A stretch of 64,000 bases of DNA from Arion vulgaris. Lineage: Eukaryota; Mollusca; Gastropoda; Stylommatophora; Arionidae. A program made the position numbers and the translations under genes. This document shows, in pieces, positions 10,470-20,012 of the stretch (the first letter of the stretch is position 1; each line of letters begins with the position of its first letter). The notes under the pieces were generated by a model that saw nothing but the letters and a program-made list of their open reading frames with translations, was not told the origin of the DNA and did no database searches. The stretch covers positions 4,830,501 to 4,894,500 of the forward strand of contig CM036760.1 of the NCBI GenBank assembly GCA_020796225.1. Reading direction: 5' to 3'.

Positions 10470-11215
10470 GTGCAGTTAGCTCTTTACTATATGGCTCAGA
10501 AACATGGACAGCTTACTCAAGGCACGGGAGAAGACTTTGCGTCTCTTACCTTCGATGTCTCCGCAAGATTATGAACATCAGGTGGTACAAGATATCCAAC
10601 TCTGAAGTTTTGCAACGTGCACACCTGCCTTCCATCATGGGCATGCTCAGCAGTAGAAGACTTCGAGGGCTAGGGCATGTGTGAAGAATTGCCGCATACC
10701 AAAGCAATATCTCTGTGGCTAAGTGGTTAAGTCCTTTGCCTTGTGAGTCGAAGGTCGTGAGTTCGAATCCGGACCTCGGCGTTCTTTTCACGAGTGCAGT
10801 TTTTTTCAGAGAACCCTAGGATTGTTGCTGGAGCTACGGAGTTCTTGCTTTGTGCAATACTCTTGGCAGGTGGCTTGCCATTTCTGCGGAGAGGGACCGA
10901 GTCATATAGGGTAAAACCCGGTGCAATGAAGTCAATCTTTCGGCTTTAAAACCATTTAAAGGTTGTTCTGTTAACTTTCGGATGGGAAGAGGCACCAAGG
11001 CAGACCACTGCTCAGATATAAGGATGTCTGCAAGGCCTCACTTTTCTATCGGTCCCAGAAAATGAGAAAAACTGGCTGATGATCGAGATCAATGGAAAAC
11101 GAAATTAACCAAAAGTGCAGTATCTTTTGAAAAGAGACTTATGGATGAACTGAAAGACAAGAGAGACAAGCGAAAACTCAAAACTTTTCACAGTAAAAAC
11201 TTACCAATTAACCGT
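10470..11215 (+). mobile_element. RT-c LINE 3' end, split by SINE-G
   Basis: The C-terminal tail of a non-LTR reverse transcriptase: SSLLYGSETWTAYSRHGRR, YLRCLRKIMNIRW, NSEVLQRAHLPSIMGML and RRLRGLGHV. After the SINE insertion at 10707-10960 it continues with decayed sequence ending in the TKAERKD/KDVC-type tail (ATAAGGATGTCTGCAAGGCC, later AAAGAGACTTATGGATGAAC). Matching fragments lie at 15660-15852, 17630-17770 and 44470-44590. No palm domain, many stops. Confidence 0.82.
10707..10960 (+). mobile_element. SINE-G, second copy, inside RT-c LINE
   Basis: Same head as 7636-7887 (TGTGGCTAAGTGGTTAAG, GAGTTCGAATCC) and same body, ending CGGCTTTAAAACCATTTAAA. I could not identify a clean target duplication. 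The LINE reading frame is interrupted at this point, so this is an insertion rather than a gene edge. Confidence 0.9.
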
Positions 11216-11274
11216 GTGTAAAGACAAAAAAGACCATATATATACATTTATATATATATATATGCAGAACATTG

Positions 11275-11772
11275 TTACGGTACTTAAACATCTCATTGAC
11301 AGCTAAAACACAGATGATCAACAGCATATACATGCCTACTTTGCGTTATCAGAGCCAAACATGGACAATGAGCAAAACAGAGTCGCAAAAAAAATAACTA
11401 CATGTGAAATGCGATGCTTAAGACAATTTACCAACAACACCAGAAAAGACGGAGTCATCAATATCAGCATAAGAAAGAAAGGTGGGGGAGGACAGAGCCT
11501 TGCTTGCTTTACATTGAGAAACAAATAATGAAGTGATTCGACCAACTACGCGTAATAAGAATGCAACTAAACTCCACTGTACATAGAGTCTTCTATAACA
11601 GAACAGCAGGAAATAAGGTGAGAGGAAGACCAAGAAAAGATGACATAGCAGAATCCTGTCAAAAAGCAAAATTATCACCCAAGCTACTAAAGCGGTGCAA
11701 GACACCAAAAAAAAATAACCACGACACTGGAAACTAACCCGGTAACAGTGTCTCCACAGAAGAAGAAGAAAA
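11275..11772 (+). mobile_element. RT-a LINE 3' end
   Basis: Decayed C-terminal reverse transcriptase reading: AKTQMINSIYMPTLRYQSQTW, KITTCEMRCLRQFTNNTRKD, INISIRKK, then frameshifted sequence equal to the KARGRPRKRW region, finishing near ATKAVQDTKK and a GAAGAAGAAGAAA tail at 11759-11772. The same end occurs at 48500-48975 and 32965-33350. Confidence 0.82.
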
Positions 11773-11867
11773 TGTAATGCAGACGCTCGCTATATTTGTT
11801 TAAACAGTAAAGTGAGGCCTGCTATTATACACATAATCTATTTCGTGTTGTTTGACTGAGTAACGAT

Positions 11868-12284
11868 CAGCATTGCACTTCGGTGAGTAACCATGTGTGC
11901 TTCCATCTCTTTCTTACACAAGAATATCTCAACTGCAGTGCACGACCTCCGTAGCACCGGCGATGGTCCCCGATATAATTTTGAAAATGGTTCAGATATT
12001 TTTATAGTAATTTTAATTTTGATCTTTTCTTATGAATTTTACCAGGGCAGGGTCTTTCCTGCATGCTCTTCTCGATTTTGAACTGCCAAGGGTTCTTTTA
12101 CGTGCTCATACTGAACACGGGACCTACGTTTTATTGTCCGTCTCCGATAGGACTAGGAGCTCGATCACACCTACACTGAAATCAGGGATATCTGAAAAAT
12201 GATCCATATGTCTCCACGAGTGAGCGAACCTGGTACCTTTGGCACGAGAGATGAGTATCTAACTTCTACGCCTTAGAGACCCTT
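11868..12284 (-). mobile_element. SINE-C copy
   Basis: Full-length layout on the minus strand, from a tRNA-like head (near 12284, GGCGTAGAAGTTAGATACTC) to CACCGAAGTGCAATG at 11868. The long CAAT tail is missing in this copy. A short RT-a fragment follows directly. Confidence 0.87.
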
Positions 12285-12288
12285 CTAT

Positions 12289-12365
12289 TAAGAATGCAAC
12301 TAAACCCCACTGTATACAGAGTCTTCTTCAACAGAACATCAGGAAAGAAGGTGAGAGCAAGACAA
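12289..12365 (+). mobile_element. RT-a LINE fragment
   Basis: AAGAATGCAACTAAACCCCAC, then GAGTCTTCTTCAACAGAAC, is the coding sequence for the HPNSTVYRVFYNRTSG part of RT-a (clear at 33130-33250). About 75 bp only. It could be the continuation of 11275-11772 around SINE-C, but the two pieces overlap in content, so it is more likely a separate copy. Confidence 0.65.
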
Positions 12366-12479
12366 AAACAGAGACTATTTGATGTTGTTTCTGATGTTAG
12401 TTATTAGTAATACCCAGTGGCGGCTCGTGGTTATTTTTCTTGGTGGGCTGGGCAAAATCCTGGTTTTTGAGTATTTACT

Positions 12480-13463
12480 GTGCCTCTAGCGACCTCTACT
12501 AGAAGAATATGTTCTAACTACAAATCAGAACTCTTAGCTCTTCTGATGGCAGCACAGCACATGAATAAGCTGCAAGCATCTGCTGGCAAGATGGTATTTC
12601 TTACAGACTCACTGTCAGCTACACAAGTTCTGGAGGCTAAACTCGCTGACAGTACAGTAAAAACCTAAAAGAGAACTTTCTCATTTCAGAAAAGGCAGAA
12701 ATTGACTTGCAGTGGATTCCATCTCACTGTGACATTGCAGGCAATGAGAGTGTCGATGTTCTCTTCTTCTTTGCGTTCGTTCTTTACGATCAATTTTAAT
12801 CACTCTTTGTGATATGTTTAATCTTTGTCAAGAACGTGTATACGTTGTACATTGGTTTGGTAGGCTCCTAAATGCATAGACTTCTACACGTTTAGGACAC
12901 ATGCATCCGATTTCATTAAAACCTCCTTAGTAGCCTCTTACGATATGCGTGGCAGGTAACAGTGATTCTATTCTTTACACCCATATTTGGGCCCCGGTAA
13001 CTACTCGGGGGAGTGCCGATGTCTTAGCTAAGGAGGGCAGCGCCAAGGAGCAAATTTACCAACACCTGTCTTTTCAAGAGCTCAAAATATTCATACCGAG
13101 AAAATCTGCAGTAGACTGGAAGACAAACACTGGATATGATTATGGAAAGGACTTCTCAAAGACCTAAGCAGAACAGATCAGGTCATTATATTTCGCCTAC
13201 GTACCGGATACCGCAGACTCAACAAACACTTATACAGACTAGGAATATGTCAAACAGCTCTCTGCCAGTGTCAGCAGGCGGAACAGACACCGGAGCATAT
13301 CCTGCAAGACTGTCCTCTCCTGGGTGAGCTGTGAATCAACATGTGGCCACACCAGTCGACCTGAAAACTAAGCTTTGGGGAAACCTGACAGACCTGAAGC
13401 TGACTGCCCAGTTTGTGGTCTACAGTAAATTAAGCTCATGACCAGAGATCGCTGAAGAAGATG
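12480..13463 (+). mobile_element. RNH1 LINE 3' end: RNase H domain and cysteine tail
   Basis: Coding for a retrotransposon RNase H, 5' truncated: SNYKSELLAL (catalytic Glu), FLTDSLSATQVLEA (catalytic Asp), LQWIPSHCDIAGNES, then after the SINE at 12760-13011 DVLAKEGSAKEQIYQHLSF, and a tail with RLRTGYRRLNKHLYRLGIC and CQCQQAEQTPEHILQDCPLL (Cys/His cluster usual after this RNase H type). One-base losses near 12662 and 13160 break the frame. The piece is flanked by GAGTATTTACT at 12469-12479 and 13464-13474, an 11-bp target duplication cut into the MITE-1 body. Confidence 0.88.
12760..13011 (-). mobile_element. SINE-A inserted in the RNase H domain
   Basis: Full-length SINE-A on the minus strand, from CCCCGAGTAGTTACCGGGG to AAAGAAGAAGA. 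It is flanked by AGTGTCGATGT (12749-12759) and AGTGCCGATGT (13012-13022), an 11-bp target duplication with one later change. Removing it joins GNES to DVLAKEG, the conserved NE-x-AD-x-LAKEG end of the RNase H domain. Confidence 0.94.
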
Positions 13464-13517
13464 GAGTATTTACTATTATATGTCTATTGCAAGAAGTTAT
13501 TACCCCTTTCAGGAAAA

Positions 13518-14210
13518 GAACAAATGCTTCTGCTCTGCAACAGCTTGATACTAAAGAGAGTTGACTATTAAATAATATAAAATCAAGGACAAACACTTCT
13601 GTTCTGTAACAGCTTGATACTAAAGAGAGTTGGCTATTAAATAATATAAAATCAAGAACAAACACTTCTGTTCTGCAACAGCTTGATACTAAAGAGAGTT
13701 GGCTATTAAATAATATAAAATCAAGAACAAACACTTCTGTTCTGCAACAGCTTGATACTAAAGAGAGTTGGTTATTAAATAATATAAAATCAAGGACAAA
13801 CACTTCTGTTCTGCAACAGCTTGATACTAAAGAAAGTTGGCTATTAAATAATATAAAATCAAGGACAAACACTTCTGTTCTGCAACAGCTTGATACTAAA
13901 GAGAGTTGGTTATTAAATAATATAAAATCAAGGACAAACACTTCTGTTCTGCAACAGCTTGATACTAAAGAGAGTTGACTATTAAATAATATAAAATCAA
14001 GGACAAACACTTCTGTTCTGCAACAGCTTGATACTAAAGAGAGTTGACTATTAAATAATATAAAACCAAGGACAAACACTTCTGTTCTGCAACAGCTTGA
14101 TACTAAAGAGAGTTGGTTATTAAATAATATAAAATCAAGGACAAACACTTCTGTTCTGCAACAGCTTGATACTAAAGAGAGTTAACTATTAAATAATATA
14201 AAACCAAGGA
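13518..14210. repeat. 69-bp minisatellite made from LINE coding sequence
   Basis: Ten or so units. On the plus strand the unit reads TSVLQQLDTKESWLLNNIKS + RTN (23 residues), a peptide usual just before the FGH motif in many LINE reverse transcriptases. The last unit runs in frame into IKYFGHIKRQERLEK at 14211-14260. Some units have a TGA in place of Trp, so no protein is maintained. The 242-codon minus-strand frame is the same array read backwards. Confidence 0.9.
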
Positions 14211-14330
14211 CAATTAAATATTTCGGACACATCAAACGGCAGGAGCGCCTAGAGAAAATTTTGTTTAAAAATCTCTGGAACGCAAAATTGAACATGCCTC
14301 ACCCGCATCACATCAACAAAAATCAACACG
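14211..14330 (+). mobile_element. LINE reverse transcriptase C-terminal remnant
   Basis: Continues the reading of the 69-bp array: IKYFGHIKRQERLEKILFKN, then decays. FGHI-x-R is the usual LINE C-terminal motif. With the array this is what is left of a LINE copy inside the hAT composite. Confidence 0.75.
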
Positions 14331-14409
14331 AGCTTGTCAACGAGTCTAAACCGTCATGTATATATTTGATGATTTTGTAACATATAATCTCTACGGTAAA
14401 TGACATGCT

Positions 14410-14570
14410 GTAAACGCCACGATTTACATTGCATATGTAGTGAAGGAAGTGAAATTCTTCACTTCTGTTGTATTCTTTGCTTGATAAAGGCAATTTGGTC
14501 GAAGTGTATTCTTGTGTATTGTCATTGTTTTTGTAACTCTCTAGTACTTTGAAACTTTGTTATTGTTAAA
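14410..14570 (-). repeat. Repeat J, decayed copy
   Basis: Minus-strand order as at 3585 and 48125: AAAACAATGACAATACACAAG, then CTTCGACCAAATTGCC and TTTATCAAGCAAAG. No coding capacity. Confidence 0.55.
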
Positions 14571-15190
14571 AATGTTTTACGTGTTTCGATCAACTCAACT
14601 CAGTTGATAATCACTTGTCACAACTAACTCAACTGTACAAAAGAAAATTGCTGTAGACAAGGTGTATTAATGCAAGGGACAATTCCATAAAACTAATCTT
14701 ATTATGTGATGGTTTGTTATTTAATACCATTACTTTCTATAATGTTATACTATTTTTATATAAAATTAGGGATTCAATCGATAATTAAACGGACTATTTG
14801 AGCTAGAGTCCTCGTTTATCTGGGAAGTAGTTTGGTTTCGAAAGAATGAATATATCTTCCGGCTGAATGCAAATGACATTAATTTGACAATGAAATTATC
14901 ATTGCAATAGCGATCATAGGTCAGAGGTCGCAATGTTATATCTTATGTAGGAACTTGTAAACTAGCCCAAGAAATAGTGCACGGTACAAGGCTTGAAGTA
15001 TTAGAGGCAAATTGATAAACTTCAGTATAAATAATGTTTTTTAATAAGGAGATATTATATAAATAACAGGATTGTTATATTATTCTGATATAATATTTAT
15101 ATTTTAGTGTTATAACTGTCAAAGCTAATCAGTGTTAAATTAAAAGTAATAATTACGAAAAATAATTTCTAAAATAATAAGTACACGTTA
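14571..15190. other. AT-rich interior of the hAT composite
   Basis: Strongly AT-rich with short ATA runs and no frame of note. AAATAATTTCTAAAATAATAA at about 15161 recurs in changed form near 15368 (CAAATAATGTCTAAAATAAT), so part of the right end of the element is duplicated. No transposase motif seen. Confidence 0.5.
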
Positions 15191-15659
15191 ATTCTTTTGG
15201 GTTTGGTAGGACCGGTTCTTACTGGCCCCTAATGACCAGGGGCGTATATTAATTAGGGGTAAAAGATTATGAATTTCAAATTTCAGACTGTGTATGATAT
15301 TTTAGCGATATATATAAACTTTCAAAGTTAATCAGTATCTCGTTGAAAGTAATAATTATGAACAAATAATGTCTAAAATAATAAGAACAGGTTACTCAAT
15401 ATTTTTGGTGGGGCCGGGCCCCACTGGCCCTTAATGACGAGCCGCCCCTGGTAATACCTCTGCTTATGGTTAATATCAAACACGTTTCAGCACTCTACAA
15501 CATACTTTTTTTTATCCAACTCTAACCTGTTGTTCCTAGCAGCTGTTGATATGTAACATCTGTCACCCCATGGACATCGATTTTAACAGGTCTGCAAATA
15601 TCGCTTGAAGTTAGCGGATCTAATCATAAGTCAATCAATTAGTTATATATAAATGCCTA

Positions 15660-15852
15660 TCCAGCATGTAAGCATATACAGATGTCTGCAAGGCCTCAAT
15701 AAAAAAAATTTATATAGGTCCCAACATGTGGGGAAAAACTAGCTGATGACAGAGTTGTGTGGAAAGCGATAAAGCGCAAGGGCGCAGAGTCTTTTAAGAA
15801 GAGACATATGTATGAGCTAAAAGACAAGATAGAAAAGCAAATAAGACTTTAA
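15660..15852 (+). mobile_element. RT-c LINE 3' fragment
   Basis: CAGATGTCTGCAAGGCCTCA, then AAAAACTAGCTGATGACAGAG and AAGAAGAGACATATGTATGAGC, match the end of the RT-c copy at 11015-11170. It covers only the last coding stretch before the tail. Confidence 0.72.
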
Positions 15853-15879
15853 TATATATATGTAAGCACTCAACTCTAC

Positions 15880-16228
15880 AGACAGTGCACAGATCACCCA
15901 ATTTTTAACAGGTAAAATAGCGTTTACCAGCAAAGATATGTTGAAGTTAAGGAGCTCGGTTAAACAAGTCCTGGTCATCTATTGCACCTGATCAATATTC
16001 AGTAGGCCCGAAATAGGTCCTTCTGACATATGCACATGTGGCACCAGCACGATGACAGAGACGCATATACTGCAAGAAAGTCCAACATACACTGACAGAG
16101 AAAAAACATATGGTCAATTCCCATGTCAGTTCAAGACAAGTTATATGAAAATTTACATGGTTGACCACTAACTACTTAAGGAGTTTACAAATCGATGTCT
16201 GAAAACGTTGGAAGGATAAGAACTTCCA
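15880..16228 (+). mobile_element. RNH1-type LINE 3' end fragment
   Basis: Decayed coding for the tail that follows RNase H in RNH1 elements: SDICTCGTSTMTETHILQE (CxCG...H...C type cluster), then DREKTYGQFPCQFKTSYMK, corresponding to the R..WP..VQDKLYG stretch in 40461-41261. SINE-A at 16229 is inserted at its 3' edge. Confidence 0.7.
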
Positions 16229-16495
16229 GTCGCCCGAGTGGTTACCGTGGCCCAAATTTGGGGTGTAAAGAATAGAACCACTGTTACCTACCATGCATGT
16301 CGTAAGAGGCGACTAAGGAGGTTTGGCTGAAATCGGATGCATGTGTCCTAAACGTGTAGAAGTCTATTCGTTTAGGGACCTGCCAAACCAATGTGCTACG
16401 TATACACGCTCTTGGCAAAGATCAAACATATCACAAAGAGGGATTAAAATTGGTCGTAAAGAACGAACGCAAAGAAGAAGAAGAAGAAAAATAAG
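16229..16495 (+). mobile_element. SINE-A, full-length reference copy
   Basis: Complete from the CGCCCGAGTGGTTACC head through CATGTCGTAAGAGGCGACTA, GAAATCGGATGCATGTGTCC, CGTGTAGAAGTCTATTCG and GTCGTAAAGAACGAACGC to (GAA)n. Target duplication AAGAACTTCCA at 16218-16228 and 16496-16506, which gives its exact limits. No clear tRNA boxes, so the head's pol III ancestry is uncertain. Confidence 0.95.
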
Positions 16496-16559
16496 AAGAA
16501 CTTCCATTTATCTTTACCTGTCTTTGCAACTGGATTTAGGTAGACACAGACAGAGATTG

Positions 16560-17090
16560 AAGTCAACGAAATATTCAACTCTGATATACTTTAAACCAAT
16601 TCACAGAGCAAGTTACTTTTTTGTACACCATTATATATACACAGATGTGACATAAGAGAAATAGCACTCAGATACAACAACGACAGGCCCAGAGAACGAC
16701 CACGTAAATGATGGTTCGACGGAGTATCCGAGGCATTTATTCTTCTGCTTCGAACTTTCCATATCGGCCACATGCTAACCACTCTGTGTGATCTGTATGT
16801 GATCTGTATGTGACCTGTATTTGATCTGTATTTGATCTGTATGTGATCTGTATGTGATCTGTATGTGATCTGTATGTGATTTGAACGATTGTACCGTGTG
16901 CCAGTTATGCGCCTATAAGTATGCTAGAACATCCGATTTCTGCAACTCTTTTTATTTACTAGGGTAGCTTCCTAGGTCCCTACCGCAGTCGGTTCTTACG
17001 ACATGCCTTGTAGGTCGCAGTGGTACAAATCTTTGCTTCCCTTGTGGGTCCCTGTACCACTCGGACTATTCGAGGCACTAAACGTGTACA
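16560..17090 (+). mobile_element. RT-b LINE C-terminal piece, split by SINE-D
   Basis: RPRERPRK, a stop, then WFDGVSEA before the SINE and LNVYKSL after it give the RGRPRKRWxDGI-type C-terminal motif of RT-b. The split is flanked by GTATCCGAGGCA (16724-16735) and CTATTCGAGGCA (17066-17077), near-identical copies of the target. Confidence 0.75.
16736..17065 (-). mobile_element. SINE-D with internal 11-bp expansion
   Basis: Minus-strand SINE-D, from a head with GTGGTACAGGGACCC to a GAAGCAGAAG end. Inside it, GTATGTGATCT-like units are repeated about eight times at 16789-16880, where other copies have a single TGTATGTGATCTGAGCC. The expansion accounts for the extra length (330 against about 260 bp). 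Confidence 0.9.
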
Positions 17091-17232
17091 AATCGCTTAA
17101 GGAGGCTCCCCCCATGTATCTTTTATTTCGACCTGGCGCCGAAAAAGTAAACAGGATTAGAAAATAAATAGTAGCATTTGTTTACATACAAAGATAAAGA
17201 TGTACAGAACTGTTGTGCTTCCAGTACTACTG

Positions 17233-17296
17233 TCAGGGTCGTGCGATATATTTTCTCAGTATGATGCAAGTCTTCGAAATGCTGCCCTTTAAATGT
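17233..17296 (-). mobile_element. MITE-2 end fragment
   Basis: CAGGGTCGTGCGATATATTTT, then CAGTATGATGCAAGTCTTCG and AATGCTGCCCTTTAAAT, are the right end of MITE-2 (17440-17510) reversed. It lies 41 bp from the fuller copy in the opposite sense. Confidence 0.75.
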
Positions 17297-17336
17297 ATAA
17301 ATCATAAATCATATACATCAATATCGGTGTAACAGA

Positions 17337-17510
17337 CAGGGCCGTCCGTGCTATGATAAGAAGAGGCGGCCGCATCAGCCGGTGCCGTAAGGGGGCGGCA
17401 TAAGAAGCAAAATCAAAATTACAATTGAAGGTTATTTTAAGGAAAAATAATTTAAGGGGCGGCATTTCGAAGACTTGCATCATACTGTGAAAATATACCG
17501 CACGGCACTG
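17337..17510 (+). mobile_element. MITE-2, hAT-like
   Basis: Ends CAGGGCCGTCCGTG and CACGGCACTG are imperfect inverted repeats. The 8 bp outside, GTAACAGA and ATAACATA, match at six positions and could be a decayed hAT target duplication. The interior has GGGGGCGGCATAAG and GGGGCGGCATTTCG. No coding capacity. Confidence 0.75.
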
Positions 17511-17579
17511 ATAACATAGACCAATATAGAAAAGGTTTGCGTGAAGATTTTTAATTATTGAATCGTTGAAATCGTATTT

Positions 17580-17625
17580 TCATGTCGCTACTTATGCCGC
17601 CCCCTTACGGGTCCGCCTCATGCGG
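17580..17625. mobile_element. MITE-2 inner fragment
   Basis: TACTTATGCCGCCCCCTTACG, then CCGCCTCATGCGGCC, reverse-match the left part of MITE-2 at 17365-17405. Probably a piece of a second, inverted copy. Confidence 0.55.
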
Positions 17626-17629
17626 CCAC

Positions 17630-17772
17630 ATCTTTGCTTCAAAGTATGGCATGGTTCTGGCTGCTGTATGTATGTGAATCATGGACTCCGTATCAGTGGA
17701 ATGCCAGGAAGCGAAACCCATTCCACGCAATCTGTCTAGAAAATGTGATGAACATCAGATAGCGAGATGTGT
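17630..17772 (+). mobile_element. RT-c LINE fragment
   Basis: Decayed reading near LLYVCESWTPYQWNARKRNPF and CLENVMNIR, the counterpart of LLYGSETWTAYSRHGRR and CLRKIMNIRW in 10470-10706. Only this stretch is recognisable. Confidence 0.65.
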
Positions 17773-17869
17773 GTTTGTTTGCGTTTGTTAGTTGTTATCA
17801 ACCAAGTTACACACTCTATGCGATATGTGAGATTTGTGTGGAGAATGTGATAGCATGTAGAACAGGTAC

Positions 17870-18135
17870 ATTCTTCTTCTTCTTCTTCAAACGCTCCATA
17901 TCGACCACTTGCTAACCACTCTGTGTGATTTGTATGTGATCTGAGCCTAAGAGTGATTGTACGTTGTGCTAGTTATGCGCCTACAAGTAAGCTAGCAATC
18001 CGATTTCCTGCGATGCTTTTTATTTACTAGGGTAGCTTCCCTATGTCCTACATCTGTCGCCTCTTACGACACGTCTTGTAGGTCGCAGTGGTACAATTCT
18101 TTGCTTCCCTTTTGTGCTCCGGCACCAAACGGACA
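17870..18135 (-). mobile_element. SINE-D, well preserved
   Basis: Minus strand from GTTTGGTGCCGGAGCAC through GACCTACAAGACGTGTCG, AAGAGGCGACAGATGTAGG, GCATCGCAGGAAATCGGATT and GCGCATAACTAGCACAACG to the tail GGAGCGTTTGAAGAAGAAG. A good reference copy for the family. Confidence 0.9.
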
Positions 18136-18344
18136 CACGGACTTACACACAAAAATGTAACACCACCTGTACACTAAATTAAAGTTATGTACCAACGGTC
18201 TGTGCTGTTTAGGGCCTGGTCTGTAAGACAACAGAGCAGGTTCTACACGACTGCTCTCCTTCCTTCCCAGTACGCAGACTTAAGAAGAAAGACGTGACCC
18301 ACATACACCAACGTCCAAGACAAACTGTATGGTGTATCTGGCAA

Positions 18345-18511
18345 CAGTGGCGGCTCGTGATCATTTTTGTTTGCGGGGCCAGACAAAGATTTTCGGAAAA
18401 ATAATGGTTTTGGGTTAGGTTATATTTTAATATATAAAATAATAAATACACGTTACACATTACTTTTGGTAGGGCCCTACCCCACAGGCCCCTAATGACG
18501 AGCCGCCACTG
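18345..18511 (+). mobile_element. MITE-1 (hAT-like), 167 bp
   Basis: Terminal inverted repeats CAGTGGCGGCTCGTGA and TGACGAGCCGCCACTG. Flanking 8-mers TCTGGCAA (18337-18344) and TCTAGCAA (18512-18519) are a target duplication with one change. The interior keeps the shared GGGGCCAGACAAAGATTTTC start. Too short to encode a transposase. Confidence 0.93.
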
Positions 18512-18557
18512 TCTAGCAACATGTCGGCCTCTATAACAGAATCCGGAACCTTAATCT

Positions 18558-18806
18558 AACTTCTTCGAGCGCTCCATAACGAACACTTTTTAAACCACTC
18601 TTTGTGTAATTTGTATGTGATCTGAGCCTAAGACTGATTGTACGTTGTTCCAGTTATGCGCCTACAAGTAGGCAAGCACATCCGATATTTTCGACGCTTT
18701 TTATTTACTAGTGTAGCTTCCCTAGGCCCCTACCTTACGACATGCCTTGTAGGTATCAGTGTTACTATTCTTTGCTCTCCTTGAAGACCCCGACAACACA
18801 CAGGCC
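18558..18806 (-). mobile_element. SINE-D copy
   Basis: Minus-strand copy with a tail GCGCTCGAAGAAG, TGTACAACGT-type middle (GGAACAACGTACAATCAG) and a degraded head with GTGTTGTCGGGGTC. Lies 46 bp from a MITE-1 copy. Confidence 0.85.
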
Positions 18807-18949
18807 AATCCGTATCTAGCAAGATCGCAGAAATAAAATAAGAACAAAAATAAAATCATAATTTATCTTAAATAAAACATCAACTTTTCTTAGTGTAACC
18901 TTTTAGAATCTCACTTGTTTGCGTGTATCAGACACTGTATACCTGGCGC

Positions 18950-19113
18950 CAGTGGAGGCTCGTCATTAAGGGCCAGATGGGCGCGCCCACCAAAAATAAT
19001 GTGTAATGTGTATTTATTATTAATAAATTAAAATATAACCTAACCCAAAGCCATAATTTCCCAAAAAATGTGTGTCTGGCCCCACCAACAAAAACGATCA
19101 CGAGCCGCCACTG
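18950..19113 (-). mobile_element. MITE-1 (hAT-like), reverse orientation
   Basis: Ends CAGTGGAGGCTCGTCA and CACGAGCCGCCACTG, with a perfect 8-bp target duplication CCTGGCGC at 18942-18949 and 19114-19121. The body is the reverse complement of the copy at 18345, including GGTTATATTTTAAT, so these two belong to one subfamily. Confidence 0.95.
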
Positions 19114-19361
19114 CCTGGCGCCAACACAAAAACATACATAGTACGGCTGTTTAATCACTTTTTAAAAACTATATTTTAGAGCGCGTAATTTGTTGAGACA
19201 TTTTTGTCCTGTGCGTAACATTTCCGCGTATAAAATATAATTTCTTTCCCACATAGATCTGAGCATTTTAAGCTCGACATTTCAATACTAAACAGAAATA
19301 CCATGGGAAATAGTTACACATTTTTAACTTGAGTATTAGAAGTTTTAAATGCACAGACAAC

Positions 19362-19985
19362 TGAGTCATCTTATCTTATATTATCTTAATCACATTTGTC
19401 GTGAAGCGTCGTGGGGAGAGTTAGTTTTTCTATCTTGTGCCAGGTGTGTTGCGCTTGACGTTGTCAGTCCATGCTTTCACAGGGGCTCTGAGATGCTATC
19501 TATCCATCGAGTTCTTGGCCTGCCTCGTGCTCTGCGCCCTGAGTGTCGATAATTGTAGGCACGTGATGGTAGTAAATGTGGTTCCTTTTTCATTAGATAG
19601 CCGAACCACTTGATTCTTTGCTTCTCGATGTACTGTATGCATGGTATAGTACCAACGATGCTTCTGATATTCTCGTTTCTCACTCTATCTCTCCTTGTAA
19701 CGTTGACAGCTTTTCGTAGACATCTCATTTCACATTTTGTAATCTTTCTTTCTTGTGTCTTAGTCAGGGGCCATGTTTGGCACTGATAGCAGAGAGTTGG
19801 AATAAATATGCAGTTTATCAGTTGTCGTTTGACTGCCATGTTAATGCTTGGATGTTTTAATAGTGGTGACAGTTGGTATCTCACTGCATTTGCCTTCTGG
19901 CATCTAGTCTCGATTTCTCTGTCCATCTTCCATCGCTGTGAATATACTCCCGAGATATTTAAATTCCGAGTCATCACATACAAAA
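19362..19985 (-). mobile_element. RT-d LINE 3' end
   Basis: An open frame of 168 codons on the minus strand: KMDREIETRCQKANAVRYQL, KRQLINCIFIPTLCYQCQTW, PLTKTQERKITKCEMRCLRK, VNVTRRDRVRNENIRSIVG, IKWFGYLMKKEPHLLPSRA and RRARGRPRTRWIDSISEPL. This is the segment C-terminal to the catalytic palm. The 3' end has TTATCTTA-type tail sequence at 19369-19390. The close relative at 29790-30635 also keeps the palm FADD box. Confidence 0.88.
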
Positions 19986-20012
19986 ATAGATGATTTAAAA
20001 TAACATATAATA

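Larger units (their letters stand above)
12415..15450 (+). mobile_element. 3-kb composite hAT-like element with 8-bp target duplication
   Basis: Left end CAGTGGCGGCTCGTGG and right end ACGAGCCGCCCCTG are terminal inverted repeats of the MITE-1 type, and GTAATACC stands on both sides (12407-12414 and 15451-15458). An 8-bp target duplication and CAG...CTG ends are the marks of the hAT superfamily. The interior holds no transposase that I can see: an RNase H LINE fragment (12480-13463), a 69-bp minisatellite (13518-14210), a repeat-J piece (14410-14570) and AT-rich sequence. A second MITE-1-like end (ACTGGCCCCTAATGACCAGG, about 15217) suggests a nested or duplicated end. Non-autonomous; it would have needed a transposase from elsewhere. 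Confidence 0.85.

Noticed and set aside
13420..14148. 242-codon minus-strand frame with 23-residue hydrophobic repeats
   Set aside because: Antisense reading of the 69-bp LINE-derived array; the plus strand explains the sequence and joins real LINE coding sequence.
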